This document shows, piece after piece, positions 40,201 through 51,749 of a stretch of DNA of 64,000 nucleotides. Numbering within the stretch: position 1 is the stretch's first letter; every line of letters begins with the position of its first letter. The stretch comes from Gordionus sp. m RMFG-2023. Its lineage: Eukaryota; Nematomorpha; Gordioida; Chordodea; Parachordodidae. Below the pieces are notes generated by a model, which was not told the DNA's origin, did no database searches, and was given only the letters and a program-made list of their open reading frames with translations. The stretch covers positions 6,983,366 to 7,047,365 of the forward strand of contig NC_088777.1 in the NCBI RefSeq assembly GCF_954871325.1, given 5' to 3'. The translations under genes were made by a program, and so were the position numbers.

Positions 40201-41807
40201 CTGCCCCAAGCAATACCATGATGGGGGGAGGTGGTATGATGGGTGAGTATTTACATGACTAAATTGCATATGAAATATATAGGATCATCCCATATCAAAT
40301 GAAACAACTGAGCCCATTTTTCAATTTTTATAGAAATTTATAAGCATGTTCAATATAGAAACGAAATTTTATCTTGTTAAAATTTACATTATTTGAGATA
40401 ATTGGAATCTAGGCTATAATTAACCTTTTTTAACCCTTTAGTCACTGTTAAATAATTAGTTGTTAATTAAAAACTATCAATTTGTAAACTTATTCTATAT
40501 AACGAGCTAAAATTTGATTGTTAATCAAACTTGAACATGTATGAAATGTTACAATTTTTATTGAAAATATAAATGGTAGAAAATTTCAATTTCTTGCTTA
40601 TTTGACATTTACTTTATATCACAATAAAATATTAATTAATTTAGGAGGCTATGACATGAATGGTGGATCATCTATGATGAATAAAAGCAATGGTGGTAAT
40701 AATTTTGCAAGCTATGCAGCACTTAATGGTAACCAAGGCATGAATATGGGTTCAGGAGGAGGTATGCTTGGCTCTGCCCCTAACAACATGATGGGTGGAG
40801 GTGGTATGATGATGGGTAAGTTTTTGATTGTATATGAAACTGATAATTTTTGAATTAGAAAGATTGTCAGATAAACTGCCTTTTATTAATTTATTTCATA
40901 TAATTGTAATATTTGAAGCTGTTGGGCTGGTGGAGATTAGTGCAGGATGATTTATTTAATTATTATGCTAATAATTTATTTAAATGGCTGTTATGAATTT
41001 GATCCTTAGTTTAGACAATATTTAGCAAGGTTATCCAGCAAGGGCAGTGTATTTCAAGCATTGTTCTATCCTAAATAACTTGCTAAACTAATAGAAGTTA
41101 AAGTTTGACCATCCTAAATCATTAGTTTTAGATTGGATAAAATGCTTCTTACATTTTTGTATTTTTTTTTATAGTTTTACTTAGACTAAAAAATTCTAAT
41201 TTCTAATAACACAAAATATATGCTGCTTTATTTAACCCTTTTTATAATCAATAGGAAACGATAATTTTAATGATCTAGAATATGATTCGTTTAGTTATCG
41301 TAGAGATGCAGCAACGAAAAGAGGTTATCTATAAACTTAGTAAAATTTTAATTATAGTTTTATATAAATAAGGTTGGCATGATTAAATCAAATTAATATA
41401 ATTACGACGATTTAATATAAAATTATGATTTAAATGCTTTTATTCAAAATTTTTATTTGTTCAATATGAACATTTTATTATTAATTGGTAAATTTTATTA
41501 TTATAAATTATATGTTGTGTTAATCCTGAAATATCTATTTTTTGGTATAATAACTCAACATTCTTATTTAATTTATTTTTCTCCAAGTAAAATTAATTTT
41601 TAATTTGATTTCATTTTTGCCAACCCATAAAATAATCGAGTTATATATTAAATTAGTTGAATCTTGAGGATAAAATTATTAAACCCTAAAATCTAGTCAT
41701 TACTAACTAGTGAAAATTACAAACCAATAATTATATCTTAATTTTTAGATTATGATTTTTCTGATAGACGTTTTAGTCCTGACAGAAGGGATAATAGAAG
41801 ACGATAA
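34274..41807 (+). CDS. RRM-domain RNA-binding protein with Asn/Met/Gly-rich tail, 8 exons
   Basis: The predicted exons are 34274-34379, 34421-34527, 34947-35182, 37011-37360, 40072-40242, 40645-40815, 41255-41323 and 41749-41807. All introns are GT-AG and phases agree at every junction, giving 422 residues. Residues 7-80 form one RRM with RNP2 IFIGNL (9-14) and RNP1 RGFGFLTF (48-55). An Arg/Asp/Ser-rich stretch (about 82-149) follows, then an Asn/Leu/Ala/Gly-rich segment and two copies of a Met/Gly/Asn-rich module. The end is Arg-rich (FSPDRRDNRRRR). Single-RRM proteins with such tails usually act in pre-mRNA processing; that role is inferred. Introns 3 and 4 (1.8 and 2.7 kb) hold MITEs. The translation start follows from the RRM beginning at once. 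An AATAAA lies at 41937-41942. I cannot assign an orthologue name. Confidence 0.87.
35613..35897. repeat. Degenerate foldback MITE in intron 3 of the RRM gene
   Basis: It starts TAATTTTGCTGAATAGCTC and ends GAGCTGTAACAACATTA, diverged versions of the TAGTGTTGTTAAACGGCTCG ends. The arms keep AGCTGATTTTTAAAAATGG and its complement. The centre is duplicated: GGCAGAAAGATTAGGTGGC occurs near 35715 and 35806. Confidence 0.6.
39192..39367. mobile_element. GC-ended hAT-type MITE in intron 4 of the RRM gene
   Basis: The 176-bp element starts CAGAGACCTGCAGAGG and ends GACCTGCAGGTTTCTT. It is flanked by a perfect 8-bp target duplication ATTTATAT (39184-39191 and 39368-39375). Inner blocks are AGCCTGGCCCAG and CGGCCCAGCCTGG. 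Confidence 0.88.
40072..40815 (+). repeat. Tandemly duplicated exons 5 and 6 of the RRM gene
   Basis: Exons 40072-40242 and 40645-40815 are each exactly 171 nt (57 codons), start and end in phase 1, and encode clearly related modules. Both run MMNK, then GGNNFAS or TGNNFAS, then NQGMNMG, GGGMLG and a closing GGGGMM. The main difference is that exon 5 has an extra GMSGLTGNQ repeat and exon 6 an extra YDMNGGSS start. The 402-bp intron between them has its own splice sites. Either exon can be skipped without a frameshift. Confidence 0.88.
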
Positions 41808-41936
41808 TTTTATAAATTCATGTTATATATTTATTATTTTAAATATCCTCTGTATTTTTTATATTATATACAAAACTATAATTTTGGGTATAGTAATATT
41901 TGTAAATATATTCTATTTTATATTGTATATTATTTA

Positions 41937-41942
41937 AATAAA
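41937..41942 (+). terminator. Poly(A) signal of the RRM gene
   Basis: AATAAA lies 130 bp after the stop codon at 41805-41807. In such AT-rich DNA the motif is common by chance, so it is only the most likely site by position. Confidence 0.4.
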
Positions 41943-44336
41943 ATATTTTTATCATTTAATGGTAAATTATGCATATTTTATTTATCTTCATTTTAAAAGT
42001 TTTGAAGTAAAATTGTACATTATATTAATTTTTTAAAAGCAGAAATCTTATGATCCAAATAATAACTTATGTAAGAATTAACTCTAGGATTTTTTGGAAT
42101 TTTTATCTTATAGCATTCAAATGTTATATTAATTACTAAGTATAACTCAATTTTATAATTTTTTAGTTGTGTATATAAATATTTTTATCTTACTGGAAAT
42201 AATGATGATCTTAAATTCAAAGTAAATATAGCAGTAAAGAAAATTTTTTATTAGGTATGTTGTTAGTTGCCTTTTGGCTATCATGGTAAGATTCTCAAAA
42301 TCGAGCTTATTTTCTCTTCAAAAATTTAGAACATCAGTGTCATGTGAATTATTGATCTGCATCAAGCATTGCCCTATTCTGATCGCAACCAGGCAATAGT
42401 GTCGCAATTTTTTTTAACTATATTTTTCTTAGGTGAAATAATTATTAGTTATGCCTTTCTAGTTCACTTCTGAAAAGTAATGACAAGTATAATGCAGGCC
42501 CTTTTTGTTAATATGGAATTTCAACTATTTCCTTAAATTTCGAAAAAAAATTAATAGTTATTCCGAGATCTGACTTAATAGTTTGAGATAGAGATAATTT
42601 TTCAAAACATTAATTACTTTCAGTATGCGAGTCTAATTAATACACTATGCCACCTGGTATTTTTTTTATTAATAAAATTACCTTTATTTTTACTAAAATC
42701 TTAATTAGGGCCATTTAACAACACTACATAGCAATTATATCAATTTAGTTTTTAACCTACTTTTCTTATTCAAATTTATATCCTAAAATAATATATAAAG
42801 CTAGATATTTATTATATAATATAAAAATAAATTCGTTTTAAATCCCTCCATCCATCGTTCATTATCAAAATATATTAGTAATACTTACATGTGTAAGGAT
42901 TCCTTTTCAAAGTCACAATCAGCCAATTTATAAAAATTAATCATTACCATATCTATATTTAATTTATGTATGAAATCTGTATTTGTTAATCTACAATCAT
43001 ATGATGAAATTCAAATTATATTGAGTGTTTCTATAAGATAAACCCAAAGTGATGACTTATGAAAAATGCTTTTATGTGGATTGTTTTGTTAATAAATATA
43101 AGTTAGTGTAACTTAGCAAAAATAAATATACTATTACACAATAGAACATAGATATTATTCCATATATCAGAATTTGTGGCTCGCAAGTCAGTAATAGTTA
43201 TAAACCTGAGCTATACTTATAATATAAAAATGAATGGGAGGCTCGACTACTTGGGATATGATATAGCTTAACAAGATGAAAGAACAAGCAATGAGATTTG
43301 TGATAAGTTTACGTAAAAGTATAAATTAGAAGATTTCTTGAGGATATCACTTGAACATATTATTTTAGATAGAGCGTTTCATTTACACTGAAAAGATCAA
43401 TTGTGTAAAAAAATTTAAAATTAAATAAGAATTTTGAATTATAGATGTCCTGAAAGGGGTTTAAGTATAAAGATATAAGGGTTTCCTGTTGCAACACGAT
43501 AAGGTGAAAGCATGACTGACACCCATACATAATTGGTTTGTCTCATGATAAAAATAAGAGGCTGGCACTTCTTTGTACCAAATAGTACAGTAATGAGCCC
43601 ACATGGGATTCAACCCTTTGCCCAAAATAATAAAAAACATGAATAAAACTAAATATAATCCCCTGCCAAAAATAAATAGGGGATAAGGATATTACAAAAT
43701 ACTCCATAATCACATTATTCCTAATATAGTTATTAAAGTTTATAAGGGATTTTATAATCATATATGGAGTATGAACCAATTTTAGCTTACCTTATTTTAA
43801 TTTTACTACCTAAGACAGAATACACATCAATAACCTTCGTTTAATTGTTTTATTAATAAAATAGTTATTTTAATTAAGAATTTGAATTGCGTAATGTTAT
43901 TTTTTCGTAAAAAATATGTTCTGTGATATTAAAAGTGATGGAAATAACATAAATTGACTGTTACAGGTATGGTAAACAATTATCATTTAATATGAAAATA
44001 CTTTCAATTTCCCCAAATCTTATTGCTTTCTTATTTTTAGTCGCATTGCATGAGTTTTAATTATTGCATTGAAGCTGCAAATGAAATTATAGAATATAAT
44101 TTTAATTTTACCTTTAATACTATAAAGGTTTTATACTAAACTTAATAATTTATTATATTTTATTTGATGACTCTGTTTAATTATCAAGACTTATAATTTC
44201 TTCTAAAACTAAAGTGAGTTATTAGCCAAGTAGCTCTATACTATATTAAAATTAGGCAACGGGTATCCGAATTCTCAATTGATTTTGAAAATTAGAATAA
44301 AATTAAATCAAAAAAGGAATATATTATAAAACAACT
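41943..44336. other. Region between the convergent RRM and sulfatase genes
   Basis: No gene is recognised. At 42705-42725 a CCATTTAACAACACTA end resembles one arm of the foldback MITE family. A GC-richer patch at 43540-43640 contains, on the minus strand, GGGTTGAATCCC, a possible tRNA-type B box, but no A box was found upstream of it. Confidence 0.35.
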
Positions 44337-47300
44337 TTAAACAATTAAATTATTATTTTCATTCCAATCGTTAAAATAACTATATAATTCCTCGGCTCTT
44401 ATAGTATACAGTGGGTAACTAATATAGGTATTGCTAATTTTGTAATCTACCCATTGACAATACCTAAACCAAGGAGTCATTATTGAGTATCCCATGATTT
44501 TTATGTTTTTGTAAATAGGTTTATCTGAATCAGTTTGAGTTGAAATAGAAGGTCGCGGATATTGCCATCTAGCAAATGATATCCCATATACATATTTAAT
44601 CAAGTCATAACCGTCCCCCCTTCGATGAAAACTATTCACCTTGTTTTGATTGATAGCAAGTCTATGTGAATTAATATTAAAGTCCAATAAATTCATAGTA
44701 TTATTATAATAATATTTTTGCCAATTTAAATTATTATTTTGAAGTAGTAGGTCTATTATAATCGATGTTTTTAAAATATGCTTATCGATTTTACTAAATG
44801 CGCTAATGTAATTCGCCAGACTTTTACCTTCCGTACATAATTTTTCTTTATAAGGGTTATTACATCTTGGTATTATGTAGGATTTATAGATATTTGTCAT
44901 GGTATAATTATGATTATTATGAAATGTCATATCTATTAATGTTGGGAAAATGTCTAACAATTCAACTAACATATCACTCTGCCTCCCACCATGAACATCC
45001 AATGATGTTGGAGATTCACTGAAAGCCTTCGGCAATGAAACTATTAATGGGACGTGATTGGAAATCCTAAAATTATTATATTTTTCCCATTCCTGATGTT
45101 CCCCTATTTTAAAATAAATTTAGTCATATAAAAAATTTAAACCTAGTTGCCAACCATGGTCGCTAGTGAAAACAATGATAGTATCATTAAATAGAGAGTC
45201 TTGTATAAGCTTTTTTATGATTTTACCAACCAATGAATCGATATATGTGATGCACGCAAAATAACTCTGAAGCAGCAACCTCTAAAAATTAAGGTAGAGC
45301 AAAATGCTATATAAGAAATAATAATATATATTTTGTATTATTGAGCACAAATTCATATTGTCCTAGCCCTACTGAATGTCAGACTTCCTACGTCCAGCCT
45401 TTGGCTGAGACTTGTCAAAGACATTATATCGGAAATGCCTTTAAGTCCAAACCAGTCAATTTTTCCTTATAATTTAGTAATGGAAACATATTTTATTTAA
45501 TTTGTATTATATAATTTATTTATCTACTTCATAACATTATAATTATAATAAATAAATAATATATATTTCAAAATTTATTATTAATCGTTTCATGTTCTTG
45601 TGCCAAGCCCTTTCCAAACAAAGATGATCTAAATTTTAAACTGAGATTTGCGCTAACTGTGAATTCAGGCTTAAACCCCCTTTTTTTAGGTGTAAAGTTC
45701 GGCTTGTAAGGGCCTATTAATATTGTTCTCTTTCCATACTATAAGAGCATTATCATTAATTTATTTTTCAATTTAAAATAAAACTTCTTATAATTATTAA
45801 AATTTCAGAGTTTTTTTTCCCTGCCTTTTTTAAAAGACGTCGTCATAAATAGGTCATATTAGGACGAAACGGATGTTTCTGTGTTTGATCTTTTCTCTCT
45901 CTCTATATCTGTATATATATATATATTATCCCAGGTCTTTTTTGACTGGTTTGCAGCGTTCGTTATATAATAAAAAAAGAGATTTTTTTAAGTATCAGGT
46001 TTGTCGCTCACATGGTTAGAGATATGGACTAAATAAATGAAGACTCGGGTTCTATTCACACAAGAACATCCTTAATCAACTTCTTGGTCGGGGTTGATTA
46101 AATATAAGAGGTCAGAAGAGATATGAGTTAAAGTTGCCTTGAAAGACTGGAAGGATAATATAATATAGGATGGATTGCATCCCAAGGATACTACAGATGT
46201 TTGTCTCTCTAAGACTCTTTTGCGGACGCAGCTCAAGGACCAGCGCGTTAAATTTAATATAAAAGAAATTTTTATTAGTGGCGGTGTCTCTCACAAGGTT
46301 AGAGGTTTGGAGTGAAGAACCGACTTCCAGGACAATATTTATTCTGAAAATACCCTCTTGGATAAGGTTGGAATGGAATACTGTAAAAAAAGGTTTGAAG
46401 GGATATGTGTGTGTTAAAGTTTTAATAAGAATATTATAAATAAATAAAATTTTAATTTTATGACTAAATATTCAAATTAATATATAATCATATATTATGG
46501 GCGTATCCCAAATTTTTTCTAAAGGGAGATTATAAATTCAGGAAAAAAAATTGCTATTATATATATTCGATTTAGAGTTAAGCAATACTGATACAAAAAA
46601 TATAGTATCTATTAATCAAACAGCATAGGAGATTCAATAGAAATGGATAAATGCTAAGAAATTCGAATTAAATGAATTATATTTTACGTCAGTTCGTTAC
46701 ATGAATTATTTTATGTAACAACAAACTATAACCTATGTTTATAGTAATTAACTGGTTCCTTAATGGGAACCAAACTGACAAATAGTTGACCCTTGTATTT
46801 TATTTGTTTGTAAATAGATTTTTTTTATCATTATAAATGGAAAAGAATTAAATTATAATAAAATATAAAATAAATCACCTCCTACCTAAATATAGATATT
46901 GGGTGAATAATGATAGTAGGAAATAATTAAAGTTAGTTATATATAAAAGTGGTGAATATTTATGAGCTATGTATACGGTGCTTATGCCTTTAATTTAGCA
47001 GGCGTTTCCAGAATTCTGCCAAGGGGGAGGGGTAAATACTATTCTTTTAGGGTTTTCCCTTTAAATTTTATTATTCAGGCCTTTGGCTATGTTACAGTTT
47101 TTCTATCAAATGATTGTTTATAGGGATTAAATTTGTATATATTTTTGGGGGAGATGAGGGTGTATAGAGGGAGGCAAATTTCCAAAATGAATATCTAACC
47201 CCCCCCCCTCCCCCTGATGCCTATGGGATAGCTTGTATTATAAATATTATAAATTTTTTCTATACAGGTTTGTTTAGTTTTTAATTTGAATTTATAAAAA

Positions 47301-50300
47301 TTGTACAAACATATTAGGCCAGGGGAAAACTTTTAAATCGTTGCCTCCGCCCCCCCCCCTCCCCCACACGGAAATGCCTATCATTAAAATATTATAAGTT
47401 TAAAAAAAATATGGCGTTTAATAATATTTAAATGTATCAAAATATTTAACCTGTACATCGTTGGGCAAGTAACCAAAAGGAAAGGATATATTTAATCTCT
47501 TTATGTCATCTCTAGATTGTAAAGATAACCATGGATTCCACGCTACTTCTGGTAAATTAGCAGGGTAATATGGATTCGAAGGTAATATTATCTTATCGAG
47601 CGGGTAATATCCTTTGCATTGTTATCGATAACATTTGTATATAGTAATATGTTAAGTTCTTCCTAATTATATACATTTCTCTATTTTTTTTAATCATTAT
47701 ATCATAGAATAGAAAAAAGAAGATAGCTAGATTAGTTCATATATAAATTAAATTAATTCGAAATCAGATTACCTAAATATACTTATATACTAGATTTTAA
47801 TAAAACAAAATAGAAATAATAGCACTTTTGTAATTCTTGGGATATTTTAAAGGGAGATGAGGTTTGTGAAAACCTACAGCCAAGAAAAATGGTTTCTTGT
47901 ACATATTGTTTTCGGGGCTTTTACGAGATTTGGATATCTTCGATAAAATTTTTATCGCGTGCTTAGCCATCTCAATATCTGGCAATGTTTTCGTGGGTTG
48001 AGTATGAACGTCCACTGGGCAAATAGCATTGCGTTTTAAATGATTAGTCGAGTTGACTATGTATACGTGCATACATCATAAATATGATTTTTTTTTAAAA
48101 AAAAATAATAAAATTAATAAATATTTAGGATATTATTTTCACTGATAAATAACTTTCTAGCTGCAAAAATTCCAAATTATAAATCCAAAATAATTTTCAA
48201 TCAGAATACATTTTAATTATATTACTTTCGAAAAAATCATTTTTCGTGATGTTTTCTTCGAGGTTATAATCGGAACATGTCTAAAAAATTTATAAGAATA
48301 TAAAATATATTTAATCAATATGTAAAAAAAAAATTTATCTATTAAATTAATTAGTTGAGATCTTAATCAACTCTATCAACTTGTTTTCACTTTTCAGACT
48401 ATTCAAAAATTTTAATTAATATTGTTTTTTTTATGAGGGGGTCAAAATAACTGTTTCGATATTCATTATATTATATATAAGAGAACCAGGCCAAGATTCT
48501 TGACAAGAATGCTATGATTCTAAAACTCCAGGACGAGTATGGGGCCTAAAAAAAATTTTCAATATAAGCCCAGAACAGGGGCTGAATCATGGGGAAAAAA
48601 ATTAAACTATATCAAAACCATTTGAAGTATTATAAAGAGGGAATTTCTTTCAATTCCCTCTTTACAATCATAAACAAAATATAAGGTTATAATATCATTT
48701 TAAAAAATCCAGGCCCGTGTCGTAAAATTGATCAACTTTTTTAATGATCTGGGGCAGATCGGGCTTAAAAATTATAATACAATATTTATTCGATGTAATT
48801 ACATATCTTCGAATTATTTTTTTAGAAAACTAGAGATATTGAGAGTTTAAAAGGAATTTTTATTGTCAACCAGTTAAAAAATAAGCGCATTATGAAATAT
48901 TAGTTCTTAAATTTGTATAAATAATTTAGTGAGTGAGTTGGAGGATAATACGGAATCGTGAAAGAAATCGCTCTCAGAATCGATGTAATTGTAAGAAATA
49001 TCACTTTAAACAAATCAAAAATTAGGAAAATAATTCAAGTTAGTAATTTAAAAATAAAATGTACCGGTTTATTCTCGTAAATTTCTGATGGTGGGTGATA
49101 GGGAGGAAGGCTCCAACTGTAAGGATAATCGTCGCTAAAATTAGACGCTTTCCCTAGATATGATATATTAAAATATAACGTTTTAACCCAAGATTATATA
49201 TCGTTTAAGTTATAAAGGATTTTTAAATAATTGAAATTTTTTAAAAAAAAAACCTGTTTTATTGCAAATGAAAATATTTTAGAGTTTAAAATAATTATAT
49301 AAATAAAAAAATATGTGTTTTTTCCGGTAATGTCATGTGTTATTTTTTTTCAAATTTAATTCATTTTTTTGAAGTACGTTTTTTTAAATTTAAAAAAATC
49401 GGATTTTACCCGAAATATTTACTATCATGTTTGGAATACCTATATTATGAAATGCACTGCTGTTAACCTTTGAGTCATTTATAAATTGTATAAAAAAATA
49501 TATGAAAAATTTAATATATATTATATTAAGTTTAAAAATTCGCGGAAATATTGTTTGATAATTCGTAGGGTTCCAAACATGACGGCATACATTTCCGATA
49601 AAATCAAATTTTTTTAAATTTTAAAAAAAAATGGGCTCAAAAAATGATTTAAAGATTAAAAAAATCACACAATTCCGGGGAAAAAGACAATTGCCGCTAA
49701 CATATATACCAATAATAAATATAAATTTTGCGTTTAGAAAATAATTTAAATTAAATTACCAGGATGAAATACTTTACCGATGGAGTATGTAAAGTAACCA
49801 TTTTCCTTAAAGTACTGAGGCATAGTGGTGAAATTGCCTTCACTCGATACACGCCAATAGGTATGCAGATCAAAAACCTTGGTCCTTTCTGGCAATCTAC
49901 TGGTAAAAATTGAAGCTCTACTAGGAGCGCATAAAGCTTGCTCGATGATGAGAAAAAAAGAAGAGATATAATGTTTTATATTTAAAACGAGTTTAAAAGC
50001 TGGATCTTTAGTTTCTAAAATGGGGCCAGAAATTTGAAATGTTAAATGAGAATAAATGCTGAAACAGGAATTAAGGAATAAAAACCGTTTTTTTCCGGTA
50101 AAACCTCTGTTTGATCTAGGGGGAAAAAAACAAGCGAAAAAAAACCTTGTTTTTTTTATTATTTTTATAACTATAATCCTTCTTGGTAAATGTCCCAATA
50201 TTTTATTTGCGAATTTTTTTTGCTGCAAATTATTCATTATCACATTCACGATCATTTTGTATTGAGTTTATTTTTATTTATTTTTTTAAAACTAACTTTT

Positions 50301-51749
50301 TATAAGAAATGAATTGTTAATAATTATCGAATCTGAAATGATATTTAGGTTTGTTTTTATTTTGTTTTATTTAATTTTTTTTTTACATCCCTAAATAAGA
50401 CAGAGATTCTTCACTATCTTAGTAAAAATTTAAAACCACAAAAATTAAATTTAAATATTAATTTTTTCGGGTAACTTTAAAAAAAATTAGCCAGATAAAT
50501 CTTGCCTGAGCCTTGAGATTTTCCTTATAGAGTCCAGAACCTTTGTACCATCTATGAGCAAAATATTTAGGGCCCGCGTAAAATATTTCTGGGTAAAATA
50601 TTGAGTTGGCCGTTTTATAAAAATTGGCTCAAATCGAACCTTTTAAAAAAACACTATATATCACGACCATAAATAAAACGAAATTTTATATATAAACCTG
50701 GGAATAAGCATTCCGGAACAAAATCCCTCGAGAAGCTAAATAATCCAAATTAGGCGTATGTACTTGTTCATTGCCATAGCAACCTAAATCAGGTCTCATA
50801 TCATCGGCCATAATAAATAAAATATTTTTCCTTCCATCTATAAAAATTTAATTTTAGAGGTTGAAAATGAATCCTCAGCGAAAGCGAAGCCTTAATAATT
50901 ATGTATTATTAAAGAATGCTTTCCGGTCTATAAAAGGAAAATAAAAATTCCCTAATGGGAAAAGAAAATATATAATTCAAAAAAAAAATGTTGTTTTTTG
51001 TTGACCCACCCGATTTTTAATTAGTTAAAGTAAAGTTTTGGCGATTATGAAGAAGTGTTATTTTCAATTAAAAAATATTAATTTATTAATTATCCCAAAA
51101 ATCTTATTTTAGGATGTATAAAGTATCTGCACCCTGTGTGATTTCTAACAATTTTGCCATGAATTTCTTTAAAAATTTAGCCTTAATATATTAATATTTT
51201 TTTTTAAAAATATTATTTCGGCAAATATGTCTGAAATTCACATGGTAGTAGTGTTGTTAAACGGCTCGTTTTGAGCCGATTTTTAAAAATGGCTAACTCA
51301 ATATTTTAGGCAGAAAAAATAATGCTTAAGCCTCGAGATTTCGCTGATAGATGTCTAGACCTCTGTACCATCTATAAGCAAAATCTTCAGATTTCGGTAA
51401 TATTTTTCTGAAAAAAATATTGAGTTACCCATTTTTAAAAATAGGCTCTAATCGAGCAGTTTAAGTACACTACATGGTAGATTAGTATGTCCTCTAAACC
51501 TGCTGGAATACTATTCCTGAGAAGTTTGTTTTTATAGTTAAATAAAACGCGCTTTTTGAACTATGTTTATTAAAATTTGCTGAAAATTAAAAATCTCCCC
51601 TACGACATATATTTTAGTAAAAAAAAATATATAACAATAAAAAGCCGCAAAAAATATAGTTTCATCATATTACTTTGAGAGTCTGATTCAATATAGGATA
51701 TTTCACAGAACAATTTCAAACAAACCCAGCATAGAAATCCGCGCTTCAT
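44337..51749 (-). CDS. IDS: Iduronate-2-sulfatase, 9 exons
   Basis: This lysosomal enzyme removes 2-O-sulfate from iduronate in heparan and dermatan sulfate. The minus-strand exons are 51749-51674, 50837-50698, 49940-49760, 49153-49065, 48280-48226, 48056-47826, 47611-47451, 45281-45143 and 45103-44337. All have GT-AG borders and matching phases, totalling 612 residues (human about 550). Exon 1 encodes a signal peptide ([14 protein letters not shown]). The metal-binding Asp pair is [12 protein letters not shown] (D37, D38). The formylglycine Cys is C76 in [19 protein letters not shown] near 225 and [11 protein letters not shown] (D352, H353) complete the active site. The 55-nt exon 5 restores phase and supplies the TC that follows YENK in the human enzyme. 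The C-terminal part keeps YPRPS, SDKP and IKIMGYS but has an Asn-rich insertion (about 50 residues) before them. Introns carry MITEs and a SINE pair; all coding exons look intact. Confidence 0.94.
45992..46425 (+). mobile_element. Probable tRNA-derived SINE, two tandem copies, in a sulfatase intron
   Basis: Two heads, GTCGCTCACATGGTTAGAGA at 46003 and GTCTCTCACAAGGTTAGAGG at 46285, resemble the 5' half and A box of a tRNA gene. The first is followed by GGGTTCTATTC at 46047, close to a B box. The tails share GGGGTTGATTAAATA or GATAAGGTTGG words and a closing TGTTAAAG or GAGTTAAAG segment. The copies are 282 bp apart. They lie in the antisense direction within the 2.2-kb intron 7 of the sulfatase gene. 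No intact tRNA cloverleaf can be folded by eye. Confidence 0.45.
46999..47383. mobile_element. MITE-like repeat with G/C-run ends in sulfatase intron 7
   Basis: Left end AGGCGTTTCCAGAATTCTGCC then AAGGGGGAGGGG. The right end, read inwards, is AGGCATTTCCGTGTGGGGGAGG. A second internal right-type end lies at 47199-47224 (C run, CCCCTGATGCCTATGGG). The ten-C runs at 47199 and 47350 are part of these ends. Superfamily unknown. Confidence 0.5.
48633..48664. repeat. Perfect 13-bp hairpin in sulfatase intron 5
   Basis: TAAAGAGGGAATT and its exact complement AATTCCCTCTTTA are separated by six bases. There is no poly-T release site that would make it a terminator. It lies in the intron between exons 4 and 5 of the sulfatase gene. 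Confidence 0.7.
49312..49708. mobile_element. Palindromic MITE (GTTAGC family), copy 1, in sulfatase intron 3
   Basis: The inverted arms carry TTTTTTCCGGTAATG, ATCATGTTTGGAATACC and their complements (GGTTCCAAACATGACGG, TTTCCG). The right end reads GCCGCTAACATATATA. The centre contains GCTGTTAACCTTTGAGTC. Two related copies lie at 61778 and 62572. Confidence 0.75.
50480..50656. mobile_element. Foldback hAT-type MITE, left-truncated, in sulfatase intron 2
   Basis: The right arm (TTGAGTTGGCCGTTTTATAA to AAAAACACTA) and the centre (CAGAACCTTTGTACCATC) match the family at 23431 and 51249. The left terminus is missing, so no target duplication can be shown. Confidence 0.7.
51249..51472. mobile_element. 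Foldback hAT-type MITE in sulfatase intron 1
   Basis: It starts TAGTGTTGTTAAACGGCTCG and ends with a diverged complement (GAGCAGTTTAAGTACACTA). A perfect 8-bp target duplication CATGGTAG lies at 51241-51248 and 51473-51480. The 224 bp form a near-complete inverted repeat. Confidence 0.93.

Noticed and set aside
40275-40460. Possible end of a relative of the 14882 transposon in RRM intron 5
   Set aside because: ATCCCATATCAAATGAAAC resembles its terminus, but similarity fades quickly and no opposite end was found.
43543-43779. Minus-strand open frame of 78 codons
   Set aside because: No family resemblance; a B-box-like GGGTTGAATCCC there was considered for a SINE, but no A box was found.
45900-45930. 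TCTC and TATA microsatellite near 45.9 kb
   Set aside because: Short and impure, so not listed as a separate repeat.
49941-50265. Long minus-strand open frame running beyond exon 3 of the sulfatase, and a plus-strand frame opposite
   Set aside because: Protein similarity begins exactly at the acceptor after 49941 and joins exon 2 in phase; the upstream part is intron read-through.
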